Made by a program: the position numbers and the translations under genes. Positions 16,684-24,830 of a stretch of DNA of 64,000 nt are shown here, piece after piece. This stretch comes from an archaeon. Its GTDB lineage: Archaea > Thermoproteota > Nitrososphaeria > Nitrososphaerales > Gagatemarchaeaceae. Below the pieces are notes generated by a model that saw only the letters and a program-made list of their open reading frames with translations, was not told where the DNA came from and made no database searches. Numbering within the stretch: position 1 is the first letter of the stretch; each line of letters begins with the position of its first letter. The stretch lies in NCBI GenBank assembly GCA_021819035.1, contig JAKASL010000001.1:1037524-1101523 (forward strand). Reading direction: 5' to 3'.

Positions 16684-17718
16684 CTAGCTCGAGCCGAGCC
16701 TGTGCCTGAGCGAGGTCAGGAGCTTCGTGGGGAGGGGGTCCACCCTCCTCGCCATGGCCATGTAGTATGAGACCATGTCCAGCCTGTAGGCCATGGACGC
16801 CAGCTCCGCCAGCGGGGTCCCCCCCTCCCCCTCGACGGTCAACGGGACGGCCCCCTTCTTGCGGAGGGCTGATGCGAACCACCCGAGCCTGGCCGCCAGA
16901 ACCGGGTCGTCCGCCGCGGATTTCAGGATCAATGGCACGAAAGCCTGGTGGGGGACCTCCCAGGTCTCGACGTCGTTGTGCATCGCCTCTGGTGCCTCTT
17001 CGAAGAAGGCGTTGGCCTTGGCGTTCTCGTTCACGGCGTTGCAGAACCTCACCCCGACCCCGCGGGTCACCCTGGTACCATAGACCTTTGGGACGTGCCT
17101 CCAGAGCTTGAGGGCGAGGGCCTTCTGGGAGTTCCTGGGGGGCGGGACCTCCGCCTTCGCTGTGGCCCAGACCCGACTGAGCGCTTCGATGGCTCGGTCC
17201 GCTTCGCCGCCGGACGACGACATGAACGCGGCTTCGACCACGCCAACGCAGGCGAAGAGCATGTAAGGGAGCATGTAGCGCGGGGCCTTCGCCTCGGGGA
17301 TCCGTATGTACGTCATCCCTGCCCGTTCCACCTCCCGCCTCAGCTCCCCCCCGCTTGAGACGCCGACCACCTCTGCGCCGTTGGCCAGGGCCCTCGCCGT
17401 CATCTGTATGGTCTCCATGGTCCCGCCCGACGCGCTGCAGGCTACGGCAAGGGTGTCCCTCATGTCCATCGCCGGCAGGGAACCCTTGTAGACGACGGTC
17501 TCTGGGCCGCCTCTGGCGGCAAGCCATCCAGATATCACGTCCCCGGCTGAGGCCGACCCGCCCATGCCCAGCATCGCCAGCCTCCGGAGTTTTCTCCTCG
17601 GCCTGTAGGCTGCGGAAGAGTAGCCCCTGGCAGCCAGCTCCGGCCACTCGGCGTACGAAGAGTACACGTCAGACCGGTCCACCTGAGATATGAGCGGCCG
17701 GCCGAGCTGGTCCTTCAA
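16684..17718 (-). CDS. bifunctional phosphoglucose/phosphomannose isomerase
   Basis: A 344-residue SIS-domain isomerase. The first SIS domain has LAMLGMGGSASAGDVI (about 48-63) and the sugar-phosphate loop CSASGGTMETI. Catalytic Glu and His are expected in EEAPEAMHNDVETWE. The family interconverts glucose-6-P, fructose-6-P and mannose-6-P in archaea lacking conventional Pgi. It starts at TTG 17718, 45 nt downstream of the stop of the hexapeptide-repeat nucleotidyltransferase gene, so all these sugar genes may be one minus-strand transcription unit. Confidence 0.9.
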   Translation of the reverse strand: MKDQLGRPLISQVDRSDVYSSYAEWPELAARGYSSAAYRPRRKLRRLAMLGMGGSASAGDVISGWLAARGGPETVVYKGSLPAMDMRDTLAVACSASGGTMETIQMTARALANGAEVVGVSSGGELRREVERAGMTYIRIPEAKAPRYMLPYMLFACVGVVEAAFMSSSGGEADRAIEALSRVWATAKAEVPPPRNSQKALALKLWRHVPKVYGTRVTRGVGVRFCNAVNENAKANAFFEEAPEAMHNDVETWEVPHQAFVPLILKSAADDPVLAARLGWFASALRKKGAVPLTVEGEGGTPLAELASMAYRLDMVSYYMAMARRVDPLPTKLLTSLRHRLGSS

Positions 17719-17763
17719 GGTCCCCGCGCCTCCCCCCGCTTCGATGATTAACGTTTCTGCGTC

Positions 17764-19014
17764 TCAGCGCGGCGGACCCTGCCGGCCTATCTTCCCCTTG
17801 CGTGCGCCGGCGCTCCTGCGCTCGGCGGCCGTGGACGCGTAGGCTCTGCGGACCAGCGCCTCCTCGCCCCTCCCCAGGCTCAACCCGCGCCTTTCCATCA
17901 TCCGCCTCTGGGTCTCCAGGACCGCCTCGAGCTCCAGCTCGACCATCCCCCCGGTACCTCCGTCGTAGTAGACGAAGCTAGGGACATCTGACTGGACCAC
18001 CCCGGACACGAAGGACCCGCTCCCCACCCACCTCCCAGCGTAGACCAGGGACCCTATCGACACCTTTGCCATGTCGCCGACGGCGGGGCCTAGCTTCACC
18101 ATCCCGCTGTCGACCTTCTCCCCCCCGACGACCGGCCTTACCACGCCGTAGGTGTTCTTCAGGTTGCTGAAGTTGCACCCGGCCCCCAGGTTGACCCACG
18201 ACCCAACGTAGGCGTCGCCGATGTACCCGTTGTGGGCCTTGTTGGTGTACGGCATCAAGATAGAGTTCTCGACCTCCCCCCCGACCTTGCACGAGTCGAA
18301 GATGGACGTCCCCCCTCCGATCAGCGCTGAGTGGACCTTGACCCTGCGCCCCAGATAGCAGGGTCCCATCAACCTGCTGAAGCTCTCCACCGAGGCGCCG
18401 CTTTCTATGACTATCGGTCCAAGCCTGGCGTCCAGGGACACGTTCGCCTCGAGCTCCGCCCCCTCCGCGACCATCAAATTGGGGGCGGGGCCCATGGTCG
18501 CGACCGCCCGGGGGAGCGGGAGCGCCTCTTCGAACCGCTTCGCCTGCTCCGCGATGGCGAGCCCGTTGCTGGCCACCATGTCCCAGTACCCTGCGAAGAG
18601 GGGGGCCGGGAGAGTGGCCACGCGCCTGACCTTCCTCGCTATGCTGGCCACGACGCTCTTTGTGATGACCCCGGGCTTGAACCAGACGCTGTCCAGCATC
18701 GCAGCCACCAGTTCCCCCCCTGAGACCGCGGCGAAGGGGCCGCCCTCCGACGCGCCAGAGGGGAATCCCTGCCCTGGCCTCGCCCTCGCGTTCACGAACA
18801 GGGTCCGGCCGTAGGCCTTCTCGTTGTACTGGCCGCCTCCGCTGTCCTTCGAGACTGCCGCGAGCTCTGGCCTCCCCCAAAGGACGACGCCTTTGGCGTC
18901 GGGGACGCTTTCGGCCAGGGCCTCCAGGACTGTCTTGGTCCCCCAGCGCAGGAGCCCTGCGTGCCTCATGCGGGTCAGGGGGCCGAAGCCCCCGAGATGA
19001 TCGTCTTCGAACAC
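17764..19014 (-). CDS. sugar nucleotidyltransferase-like protein with left-handed beta-helix
   Basis: About 416 residues from GTG 19014. The N terminus (VFEDDHLGGFGPLTRMR) resembles the divergent nucleotidyltransferase domain NTP_transf_4 of GlmU-like proteins. Residues about 180-345 form a left-handed beta-helix of hexapeptide repeats, including a GlmU-like acetyltransferase stretch (NKAHNGYIGDAYVGSWVNLG). The start is 2 nt after the stop of the upstream nucleotidyltransferase gene, so the two are tightly coupled. Likely role: making an activated (possibly N-acetylated) sugar for glycans. Exact sugar unknown. Confidence 0.8.
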   Translation of the reverse strand: MFEDDHLGGFGPLTRMRHAGLLRWGTKTVLEALAESVPDAKGVVLWGRPELAAVSKDSGGGQYNEKAYGRTLFVNARARPGQGFPSGASEGGPFAAVSGGELVAAMLDSVWFKPGVITKSVVASIARKVRRVATLPAPLFAGYWDMVASNGLAIAEQAKRFEEALPLPRAVATMGPAPNLMVAEGAELEANVSLDARLGPIVIESGASVESFSRLMGPCYLGRRVKVHSALIGGGTSIFDSCKVGGEVENSILMPYTNKAHNGYIGDAYVGSWVNLGAGCNFSNLKNTYGVVRPVVGGEKVDSGMVKLGPAVGDMAKVSIGSLVYAGRWVGSGSFVSGVVQSDVPSFVYYDGGTGGMVELELEAVLETQRRMMERRGLSLGRGEEALVRRAYASTAAERRSAGARKGKIGRQGPPR

Positions 19015-19016
19015 GA

Positions 19017-19727
19017 CTAGCTTCGTCCGGAGTCGCCCCCGTCCTCGAGGTCCCTGGTGTAGAGCTCGTTGGCTTCCTTGAAGGACCTCCTGTCGCCTAT
19101 GTCGGTGAATTTCCCGTCGACCTTCACCGCGTAGAGCCTCGCCCCCGCGGCCTTGGCCTCGTTGAAGGCGTCGTTCATCTCGTAGACCCTCCCCGGTGTT
19201 ATGAAGCGGAGGAAGCTCCTTTCCATGACATAGCAGCCCACGTTGATGTACCCGGAGATGGTGGGCTTCTCCTTCCACTCGGTGAGACGCCCTTGCTTGT
19301 CGGTCTCCATGAACCCGTACTTCAACTCGGTGCTGTACTTCATCAGGACCATGGTGGCCGTGGCCTTCTTCCTCCGGTGGAAGTCGAGCGCCTTCGCCAG
19401 GTCGAAGTCCAACAGCTGGTCCCCGTAGATGCAGACGAACCTCCCCTTTATCTTGCTCTCCGCGGCCTTCAGCTGGCCGGCTGTCCCCAAGGGCCGGGCG
19501 GAGGTGGCGTAGGCGATATTCAACCCCCAATCGGAGCCGGAGCCGAAGTACTCTTGGACCATCTTCCCCAGGTACCCGGTGGAGACGACGATGTCGTCGA
19601 TCCCCCACCTGCTCAGCCATTCGAGGAGATGTTCCATGATGGGTTTCGGACCCACGGGGAGCATCGGCTTTGGGAGGAGGAATGTGTACGGCCGGAGCCT
19701 CGTCCCCAGCCCCCCGGCGAGCACCAC
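19017..19727 (-). CDS. sugar-1-phosphate nucleotidylyltransferase
   Basis: A 236-residue NTP-transferase. The N terminus LAGGLGTRLRPYTFLLPKPM holds the nucleotide-binding signature and catalytic Lys; VCIYGDQLLDFD carries the metal-binding Asp and a second metal-site Asp is in KFTDIGDRRSF. It makes NDP-sugars from sugar-1-P and NTP, like RfbA or ManC. GTG 19727 is the first standard start, but the family normally begins MQAVVLAGG, which would need the in-frame CTG at 19736. It lies between a TIM-barrel gene (20 nt upstream) and the beta-helix partner. Confidence 0.88.
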   Translation of the reverse strand: MVLAGGLGTRLRPYTFLLPKPMLPVGPKPIMEHLLEWLSRWGIDDIVVSTGYLGKMVQEYFGSGSDWGLNIAYATSARPLGTAGQLKAAESKIKGRFVCIYGDQLLDFDLAKALDFHRRKKATATMVLMKYSTELKYGFMETDKQGRLTEWKEKPTISGYINVGCYVMERSFLRFITPGRVYEMNDAFNEAKAAGARLYAVKVDGKFTDIGDRRSFKEANELYTRDLEDGGDSGRS

Positions 19728-19747
19728 CGCCTGCAGCCTATTTTCCT

Positions 19748-20458
19748 TCAGCCAGAAACCCCTCTTGGGGCCAGGCTGGCTATTTCGTCTTTATACGCTT
19801 CGTCCGTCCCTGAAAGGACGCATGGGTCGACCACAAGCCCCTTGACCCCGAGGGCCACGACCCTGTCTATGTCGGCCCTGGTGAGCTTCTTCTGTGTCCG
19901 GAGCAGCACCGGCTTGGCAGAGAGGTCGACGATCACCCCCAGCGTGGCGTAGTCGAGGACGCTGAACGGGGCCCCCTGCATCTGGTGCGGGACGGTAGCC
20001 ACGTCTATCGCCTCGATCCCGTCCATCGCCGAGAGCCGCTTGACCTGTTCGAGGATGTAGCCGGTCGACACAGCGCTGATCTTCTTCACCCTCGAGTCCG
20101 AGAGGATGAACGTCGGCATCTGGTGGGCGTACATCTCGACGAAGCTGAACGCACTGGACATTATCCGCTCCCAGTACTCCTCCGTGAGGAGCCTGGCGCC
20201 TCCGACGAATATGCCGCATGGGACCGACACGGTAGAGATGACGTCGTTGATGTATACGTCGTGCAGGTCGTAGCTCCCGTAGTGGGATGGGTTCGAGCTG
20301 TCCTCCCCTTCGATGTTGAGCATCACCGCGTCCGCCCCCCCGCCCACCGCCCGGACCGCCATGGAGGTGCTGTTCTTGGGGAGGCTGGCTATGGTCGTGT
20401 ACGGCTTTCCCGGTGGCACGACCTCCAGCGGCCTGCGAAGCGGGCCTAGGGTCTCCAT
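19748..20458 (-). CDS. putative TIM-barrel enzyme, function unknown
   Basis: A 236-residue protein from ATG 20458. The pattern of strands ending in charged loops, such as ADAVMLNIEGEDSS, VPCGIFVGGARLL and the phosphate-site-like VKGLVVDPCVLSG at the end, suggests a TIM barrel with a C-terminal phosphate-binding loop. I do not recognise a named family. It precedes the sugar nucleotidyltransferase on the same strand by 20 nt, so a role in sugar-phosphate or nucleotide-sugar chemistry is possible but unproven. Confidence 0.6.
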   Translation of the reverse strand: METLGPLRRPLEVVPPGKPYTTIASLPKNSTSMAVRAVGGGADAVMLNIEGEDSSNPSHYGSYDLHDVYINDVISTVSVPCGIFVGGARLLTEEYWERIMSSAFSFVEMYAHQMPTFILSDSRVKKISAVSTGYILEQVKRLSAMDGIEAIDVATVPHQMQGAPFSVLDYATLGVIVDLSAKPVLLRTQKKLTRADIDRVVALGVKGLVVDPCVLSGTDEAYKDEIASLAPRGVSG

Positions 20459-20571
20459 CCGTCTGGTCCTGAAGGACCGGCGGGCCTTAGAAGAGGGTGC
20501 TCAAATGTGCGCAACCAAATGATGGGCCCGGCGTTAACAACCGTCCGTCCTGGCTGTGCGCCTGGGCTGGG

Positions 20572-21459
20572 CTACGCTGACAGCCAGAAGGTCACGCCAA
20601 GGACGAGGAAGATTATCGTAAGGTATGGGCTTGTCAGCTTGAACAGGGTCCAGGCGGTCTTCCGGCTCTGGTTCAGCGCCAGCCTCCCGCTGTAAAGCAG
20701 GACGACGCCGCCGAGGACGACGGCTGTGGCGGTGTAGAAGATGCTGACGCTAGGGGTGAAGAGGAAGATGGCGACCGAGAAGACGGTCAGCAGGGCGCTT
20801 GTCCCGGCGATGCAGATGGAGGCGACCTTGTCGCCGAACACGACCGGGAGCATGGGGACCTTAGCCGCTTCGTAGTCGTTCCTGTTGAAGATGGCCAGGC
20901 TCCAGATATGGGTGGGGATCCAGACTATGACCAGGGCCGACATGTAGAGCGCCAGGGGGGTGACTGCGCCTGAGACGGCAGTGTAACCGACGAGCACAGG
21001 CATCCCCCCCGAGATTCCGCCGAGGATTATGTTCAGCCAGCTCCTCCGCTTGAGGAGGAGGGAGTAGACCACGATGTTGTCGACCAAGCCAAGCATCATG
21101 AACCCGGCTGAGATCGCATTGATCAGGAGGAGCGGGACGAGGATCGACAGGGCGGCCATTATCAGCCCGAAGGCGAGGGCGCTGCGGGGCCTGATCTTCC
21201 CTGCGGGGAGCTCCCTCTTCATGGTCCTTTTCATCATCCCGTCGATGTCTCTGTCGTGGTAGTTGGTCAGGACCTCCGCGGACGCGCTTCCGAGGACCAG
21301 GGCGACCACCCCTGAGATGAACAGACCGGCGGTGAGCGAGGCGCCAGGCGTGGCCTTGTACGCGACTAGCATCGCAATCGCCCCCGTGAAGACAAGGAGG
21401 CCCCAGATTCGCGGCTTCGTCAACCTCCAGTAGGCCTTGAGGCGATCCTTCGGCTCCAC
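20572..21459 (-). CDS. ctaB: heme O synthase (protoheme IX farnesyltransferase)
   Basis: A 295-residue UbiA-superfamily prenyltransferase with about nine transmembrane helices. The first prenyl-diphosphate motif is NYHDRDIDGMMKRT (residues 66-79), and the second conserved region is FNRNDYEAAKVPMLPVVFG, both typical of CtaB/CyoE. It adds a farnesyl-type tail to heme B to make heme O, needed by heme-copper oxidases, so the organism probably respires oxygen. No oxidase subunit is next to it. GTG start 26 nt from a TTTTATC box. Confidence 0.93.
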   Translation of the reverse strand: MEPKDRLKAYWRLTKPRIWGLLVFTGAIAMLVAYKATPGASLTAGLFISGVVALVLGSASAEVLTNYHDRDIDGMMKRTMKRELPAGKIRPRSALAFGLIMAALSILVPLLLINAISAGFMMLGLVDNIVVYSLLLKRRSWLNIILGGISGGMPVLVGYTAVSGAVTPLALYMSALVIVWIPTHIWSLAIFNRNDYEAAKVPMLPVVFGDKVASICIAGTSALLTVFSVAIFLFTPSVSIFYTATAVVLGGVVLLYSGRLALNQSRKTAWTLFKLTSPYLTIIFLVLGVTFWLSA

Positions 21460-21481
21460 ATTGAGAGCTGAAGGCGGTGGG

Positions 21482-21489
21482 GATAAAAT
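21482..21489 (-). promoter_or_regulatory. TATA-like box for ctaB
   Basis: The minus strand reads CATTTTATC, centred about 26 nt upstream of the GTG at 21459, fitting a leaderless start. Confidence 0.5.
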
Positions 21490-21601
21490 GTTATTGGGTC
21501 CGTCAGGTGGCGGGCGCAGACCTAGGGGGGACCCAGGCCGCTCACGTCGCGGGACCCCGCTGCAGGCCCCCCGCGCGCCAGAAGTCTGCAGACGGCGCAG
21601 C

Positions 21602-21805
21602 CTACGTCTTCTTAGCTCTGGCCTTGGGTTCCTTCTTCAGCTCCCCCGCGCCCCTCCCTTTCTCGAGCGTGATCTTGCCCTCTGAGACATACAGCACGAT
21701 TTCGTCCCCCTCCTTCCACTGGAACCCCTCGACTACCGGCCTCGGGAGGGTGACCCTCAGGCTGTTTCCGGTCTTCCCGAGGAGGACGCGGAAGATTACT
21801 GGCAC
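21602..21805 (-). CDS. AbrB/SpoVT-type DNA-binding protein
   Basis: A 67-residue swapped-hairpin AbrB domain: GNSLRVTLPRPVVEGFQWKE followed by GDEIVLYVSEGKITLEKG, then a Lys-rich tail. Such domains act as transcription factors or as antitoxins. No toxin gene is adjacent, so a stand-alone regulator is more likely. GTG start lies about 26 nt from a TTTTTATC box. Confidence 0.8.
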   Translation of the reverse strand: MPVIFRVLLGKTGNSLRVTLPRPVVEGFQWKEGDEIVLYVSEGKITLEKGRGAGELKKEPKARAKKT

Positions 21806-21828
21806 CGACGCGTCTGGTTATTACGACG

Positions 21829-21837
21829 ATAAAAACG
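21829..21837 (-). promoter_or_regulatory. TATA-like box for AbrB-type gene
   Basis: The minus strand reads GTTTTTATC, centred about 27 nt upstream of the GTG at 21805. Confidence 0.5.
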
Positions 21838-22176
21838 CCAGTTGGTATGTTTTTTGGTAGATTTGAGTCAACTAGTTGAGACACGGCAGGTGCTCCGTCA
21901 CACCCTGTGGCTGGCGGACGCGCTCCCTGCGCCTGTTGTCCCGGTCCCCGACGGGCCAAGGATGCCGCACTTCAAGTGGAAGTGAGCACAGAGGGCTCGG
22001 TTTGTCAACTTCGCGCATCGCTTGGGTCAACTCGGTTCGCTCGCAGACGATATATCATCCCTGTAATTACACAGGTGATAACGTGGCTTCCCAGGCACGG
22101 GCGACCGCTGTCTTATCAAGGCCGTTTCGATGGCAGGACCTGGGATTCGAACTGTACGACATAGAAGGGGAGGGCG
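21838..22176. other. gap before HSP20 gene, with TATA box and small palindrome
   Basis: This 340-nt stretch holds no supported protein gene. GATATATCA at 22049-22057 looks like a TATA box for the HSP20 direction, and the 10-bp perfect palindrome TGTAATTACA follows at 22062-22071, where a transcription regulator could bind between TATA and start site. A T-loop-like string (GATTCGAAC, 22145-22153) has no matching T-stem. Confidence 0.45.
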
Positions 22177-22503
22177 GTGTCGACGGCTAGTGACGAGGAC
22201 CCCCTCGAGGACGTGCTCGGCGAGATAGCGAGGGTCGCGCGGCGAGAAGCGGACAGGGCTGCAGCCGGAGGAGAGGATGACCCTGGAGAGCTCATCGAAG
22301 GCGGCGACGAAGTCACATTCGTCATGGTGACACGTGGAAGGGAGAGGATGGACATCGACGTGAAGGCCGAAGACGACAGGCTCCGCGTGGAGTCCTACGA
22401 CTTCAAGATCGTCAGGCCGCTGGGGTGCGCCGTGGACCCGTCAACGGCGAAGACCACATATGTGAACGGGGTGCTGAGCGTCCGCATCGCCAAGAGGGTG
22501 TGA
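22177..22503 (+). CDS. small heat-shock protein, HSP20/alpha-crystallin-like
   Basis: A 108-residue protein. An acidic N-terminal segment (residues 1-40) is followed by a compact alpha-crystallin/CS-like beta sandwich: VTFVMVTRGRERMDIDVKAE, DRLRVESYDFKIVRPLG and the final TYVNGVLSVRIAKRV, which matches the closing strands of HSP20 domains. It lacks the usual I-x-I tail. It should be a holdase chaperone or a CS-domain cofactor. The GTG start is preceded by a GGGGAGGG Shine-Dalgarno-like run. Confidence 0.75.
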   Translation: MSTASDEDPLEDVLGEIARVARREADRAAAGGEDDPGELIEGGDEVTFVMVTRGRERMDIDVKAEDDRLRVESYDFKIVRPLGCAVDPSTAKTTYVNGVLSVRIAKRV

Positions 22504-22521
22504 GGGGCCCCTCCGGCGCGG

Positions 22522-22529
22522 GATTTATC
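22522..22529 (+). promoter_or_regulatory. TATA-like box for zincin gene
   Basis: GATTTATC lies about 28 nt upstream of ATG 22553, matching leaderless spacing. Confidence 0.5.
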
Positions 22530-22552
22530 TACATCCGCAGCGCTGTTCGAGC

Positions 22553-23047
22553 ATGGCCCTCCACGACAACAGGCGCGCGCTCTCCGCGGCGGATGGGTTC
22601 GACGACATATTCGGGATGGTGAAGGCGGCAACCGAGAGGTTTCTGGGGATGCACAGGGCGGGGCTGACCCTGGTGCTTGGGGACATACCCAACTCGATAG
22701 GGGCCTATCACGAGATCGGCTCCAACGCCATCGTGATGAACAGGAACATCCTCAAGATGGTGGAGAGAGTCTCCAGGTCCAAGACGAAACGCAACTCCTA
22801 CGTGTTCATGATCCTCCTCCACGAGTACCTCCACAGCCTCGGGTACGCCAGCGACGAGCAGGTGAGGAAGCTGGGCGAGCAGATCAGCGGCGAGTATCTG
22901 GGACGGGGGCACATAGCTTCGATGATGGCCACCGAGCCCCTCGACAGGTTCTTCCCCGACCTCGGCAGGCTCACGGTGTTCAGGGACAAGGGGGAATACG
23001 AGACGGTGAGCCGTTTCGACTCCTCGAGCACCACTTACATAGCGTGA
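22553..23047 (+). CDS. putative zinc metalloprotease (minimal zincin)
   Basis: A 164-residue soluble protein carrying HEYLHSLG at residues 90-97, the HExxHxxG zinc-binding and catalytic helix of gluzincin/metzincin-like proteases. The preceding stretch SNAIVMNRNILKMVER resembles an edge strand plus helix before the active site. There is no signal peptide, so it acts inside the cell. It sits next to the HSP20 gene, hinting at protein quality control. A candidate third zinc ligand (Glu or His) lies further along, near EYLGRGHIASM. Confidence 0.7.
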   Translation: MALHDNRRALSAADGFDDIFGMVKAATERFLGMHRAGLTLVLGDIPNSIGAYHEIGSNAIVMNRNILKMVERVSRSKTKRNSYVFMILLHEYLHSLGYASDEQVRKLGEQISGEYLGRGHIASMMATEPLDRFFPDLGRLTVFRDKGEYETVSRFDSSSTTYIA

Positions 23048-23083
23048 ATCAGTCTTACGCGCGGCGCCCCCTGTTCTGGCGCG

Positions 23084-24145
23084 CTAGTCCTTGGACCCTG
23101 GACCGCGCCCGGGTTTCGATGCACTCCACTCGTCCTTGGTCGCGACGGCCACCACAAGCGCGAATCCGGCGGCCGCGACCACTATCATCGAGGTGGCCGA
23201 CTGGCCCCCGGTCACCGTGAAGTTCGAGCTGTCAGACACGACAGGCACTTGGTGGCCGCTGTCGACGGTCACGCTGAACGCGTAGCTCCCTGGGGGAAGG
23301 GTGTTTGTCGAGTTCAGGGTGCACTCCACACCAGAGCCGCAGTGCTTCGTCCCTCCTGAGATTTTGGCACCCCCCTCGGTGAGCTGCCACCTCGCGCTCC
23401 CTCCGCACTCTGCGTTAATCGCCGCGGTGACAGTAGAGCCGGAGGCGTAGCTCCCTGTGGGGAGGTAGAAGTGAATGACGCAGGCGGCCTGACTGGTCGA
23501 CGTGCTTGTCGTGGAGGACGTCGCCGCGGTGGAGGAAGTCGAGGAACCGGAGGAAGCGGAAGCGGACTGCGACGTGGAAGTAGTGGTCAAGTTCTTCGCC
23601 GTGGTAGTCGAGTGGGAAGTGCTGACTACGACCGTGTGAACGGTGGTGGTAGTCGAGGTCGTCGATGAGGTGGTGGTAGTCGATGAGGTGGTGGTAGTCG
23701 ATGAGGTGGTGGTAGTCGATGAGGTGGTGGTAGTCGATGAGGTGGTGGTAGTCGATGAGGTGGTGGTAGTCGATGAGGTGGTGGTAGTCGATGAGGTGGT
23801 GGTAGTCGATGAGGTGGTGGTAACAGAGGTCGTGGTAGCTGCGGTGGCTTGCCCCGTCGTTATAGTCTGCGGCGGCGGCCCCCCCGTGGTCTGCGACTGA
23901 CCCTGGCCCGAAGACTGGTTGGACCCCACCAGCTCGTTCGGGGCAGTGGACGATGCCGAGCTGCTGGAGATGACGGACCCGGTAGAGGTGAAGGTCCGCC
24001 CGCCATGATGGGCATAGGAGGAGCTGGAGGCTGCGGCCCCCGAGTATGGGATGACCACGCTGCTCACCACGACGACTACTGAGACTATGTTTATCCCGAC
24101 CATCACCATCGTTGGCATCGCCATCTTCATCTGCGTCTGACGCAT
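23084..24145 (-). CDS. Thr/Ser-repeat cell-surface protein with two membrane segments
   Basis: A 353-residue predicted surface protein. The N-terminal hydrophobic segment (about 12-35) acts as signal or anchor. A low-complexity Ser/Thr/Gln region follows, with nine exact TTTTSS hexapeptide repeats (about residues 108-162) that probably form an O-glycosylated stalk. A beta-sandwich-like domain (about 220-310) has three or four Cys residues, then a C-terminal transmembrane helix (about 318-335) and a basic tail. It resembles membrane-anchored S-layer-associated stalk proteins. Repeat-driven length change between strains is likely. Confidence 0.7.
   Translation of the reverse strand: MRQTQMKMAMPTMVMVGINIVSVVVVVSSVVIPYSGAAASSSSYAHHGGRTFTSTGSVISSSSASSTAPNELVGSNQSSGQGQSQTTGGPPPQTITTGQATAATTTSVTTTSSTTTTSSTTTTSSTTTTSSTTTTSSTTTTSSTTTTSSTTTTSSTTTTSSTTSTTTTVHTVVVSTSHSTTTAKNLTTTSTSQSASASSGSSTSSTAATSSTTSTSTSQAACVIHFYLPTGSYASGSTVTAAINAECGGSARWQLTEGGAKISGGTKHCGSGVECTLNSTNTLPPGSYAFSVTVDSGHQVPVVSDSSNFTVTGGQSATSMIVVAAAGFALVVAVATKDEWSASKPGRGPGSKD
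23661..23822. repeat. tandem repeat, 9 x 18 bp
   Basis: The unit GTCGATGAGGTGGTGGTA is repeated nine times without change, inside the surface-protein gene. On the coding strand it encodes TTTTSS. Perfect identity suggests recent expansion or slippage. Confidence 0.95.
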
Positions 24146-24152
24146 CCCTCCA

Positions 24153-24620
24153 TCATACCGCGGTACCTCTACGTGCCTCCCAAGTCTCAGTGGCGAGGAG
24201 GGTCACAATCAGGACGTTCAGTATCATCCCCGCAGCCGCGATGCCGGGGGCGAAGGTCGTGTCGAGCCCGCTCTCGAGCATGCCGACTATGGAGACCACG
24301 ATCCCGGCGTAGACTCCTTTGATCCAGTGCTTCTCAGACCAGAGCAGATAGGCTGAGATCACGTAGGCGAGGCCGAGGGTGACTATGACCGCCCCGACGA
24401 TGTTCAGGAGCCCCTGCGACGGCGCGTTCCCGGTGGAGAGGTCGACCAAAAAAATCCCCTGAAGATAGGCGGGGGCGAAGATTATGCCTATCCCCACGCC
24501 GTAGGAGAAGGCCGCGGCGACTGCGCAGACCAGGGCTGCGACCACGGTCGGGCCCTTGAAGAGGAGGCTGTTCCCGTCTGCAACTCTCCTTTCTTCTTCG
24601 GTCTCTTCTCCTCTCCCCAT
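24153..24620 (-). CDS. four-helix membrane protein, function unknown
   Basis: About 155 residues from ATG 24620 (MGRGEETEEERR). A charged cytoplasmic N terminus is followed by four hydrophobic helices, starting VVAALVCAVAAAFSYGVG and ending AAGMILNVLIVTLLATE. No motif is recognised. It lies 7 nt upstream of the Thr/Ser-repeat surface-protein gene on the same strand, so they may be co-expressed. Upstream residues are possible (open frame to 24689). Confidence 0.55.
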   Translation of the reverse strand: MGRGEETEEERRVADGNSLLFKGPTVVAALVCAVAAAFSYGVGIGIIFAPAYLQGIFLVDLSTGNAPSQGLLNIVGAVIVTLGLAYVISAYLLWSEKHWIKGVYAGIVVSIVGMLESGLDTTFAPGIAAAGMILNVLIVTLLATETWEARRGTAV

Positions 24621-24740
24621 TCCATCACGTTTCCTTGCGAAATCGGTGGGCAGAACTCGCAGTCCATAGATATGCGTTGCCATCCACACCCCCCGCGGAG
24701 CGATAGAGCCAGGCCCTTTGGAAGCGTCAGGCCGGGAACC

Positions 24741-24748
24741 TGTAAATA
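24741..24748 (+). promoter_or_regulatory. TATA-like box for ABC transporter operon
   Basis: TGTAAATA lies in GC-rich sequence upstream of the permease gene. Its position implies that translation starts downstream of about 24765. Confidence 0.45.
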
Positions 24749-24830
24749 CGCGTCCCCGGTCGCGCGGCCCCGACGGCCTATAGCAACACTACAGTTCGGC
24801 CTCGTCGCCCTTGACATCGTCACCTCCTGG

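Noticed and set aside
22133-22160. GATTCGAAC string resembling a tRNA T-loop on the minus strand, with TCCTGCC after it
   Set aside because: The 5' T-stem half does not pair, and no D-arm or anticodon arm can be found upstream.
23661-23822. CRISPR-like regular repeats
   Set aside because: The units are contiguous without spacers and lie in frame within a gene; no cas genes are nearby.
23643-23900. Plus-strand frame made of Val-Val-Asp-Glu repeats across the 18-bp repeat array
   Set aside because: It is the mirror of the TTTTSS repeat; the minus strand has signal/anchor segments and flanking folded domains.
24672-24830. N-terminal extension of the ABC permease to ATG 24672
   Set aside because: The extension is Arg/Pro-rich, unlike permeases, and spans the likely TATA box.
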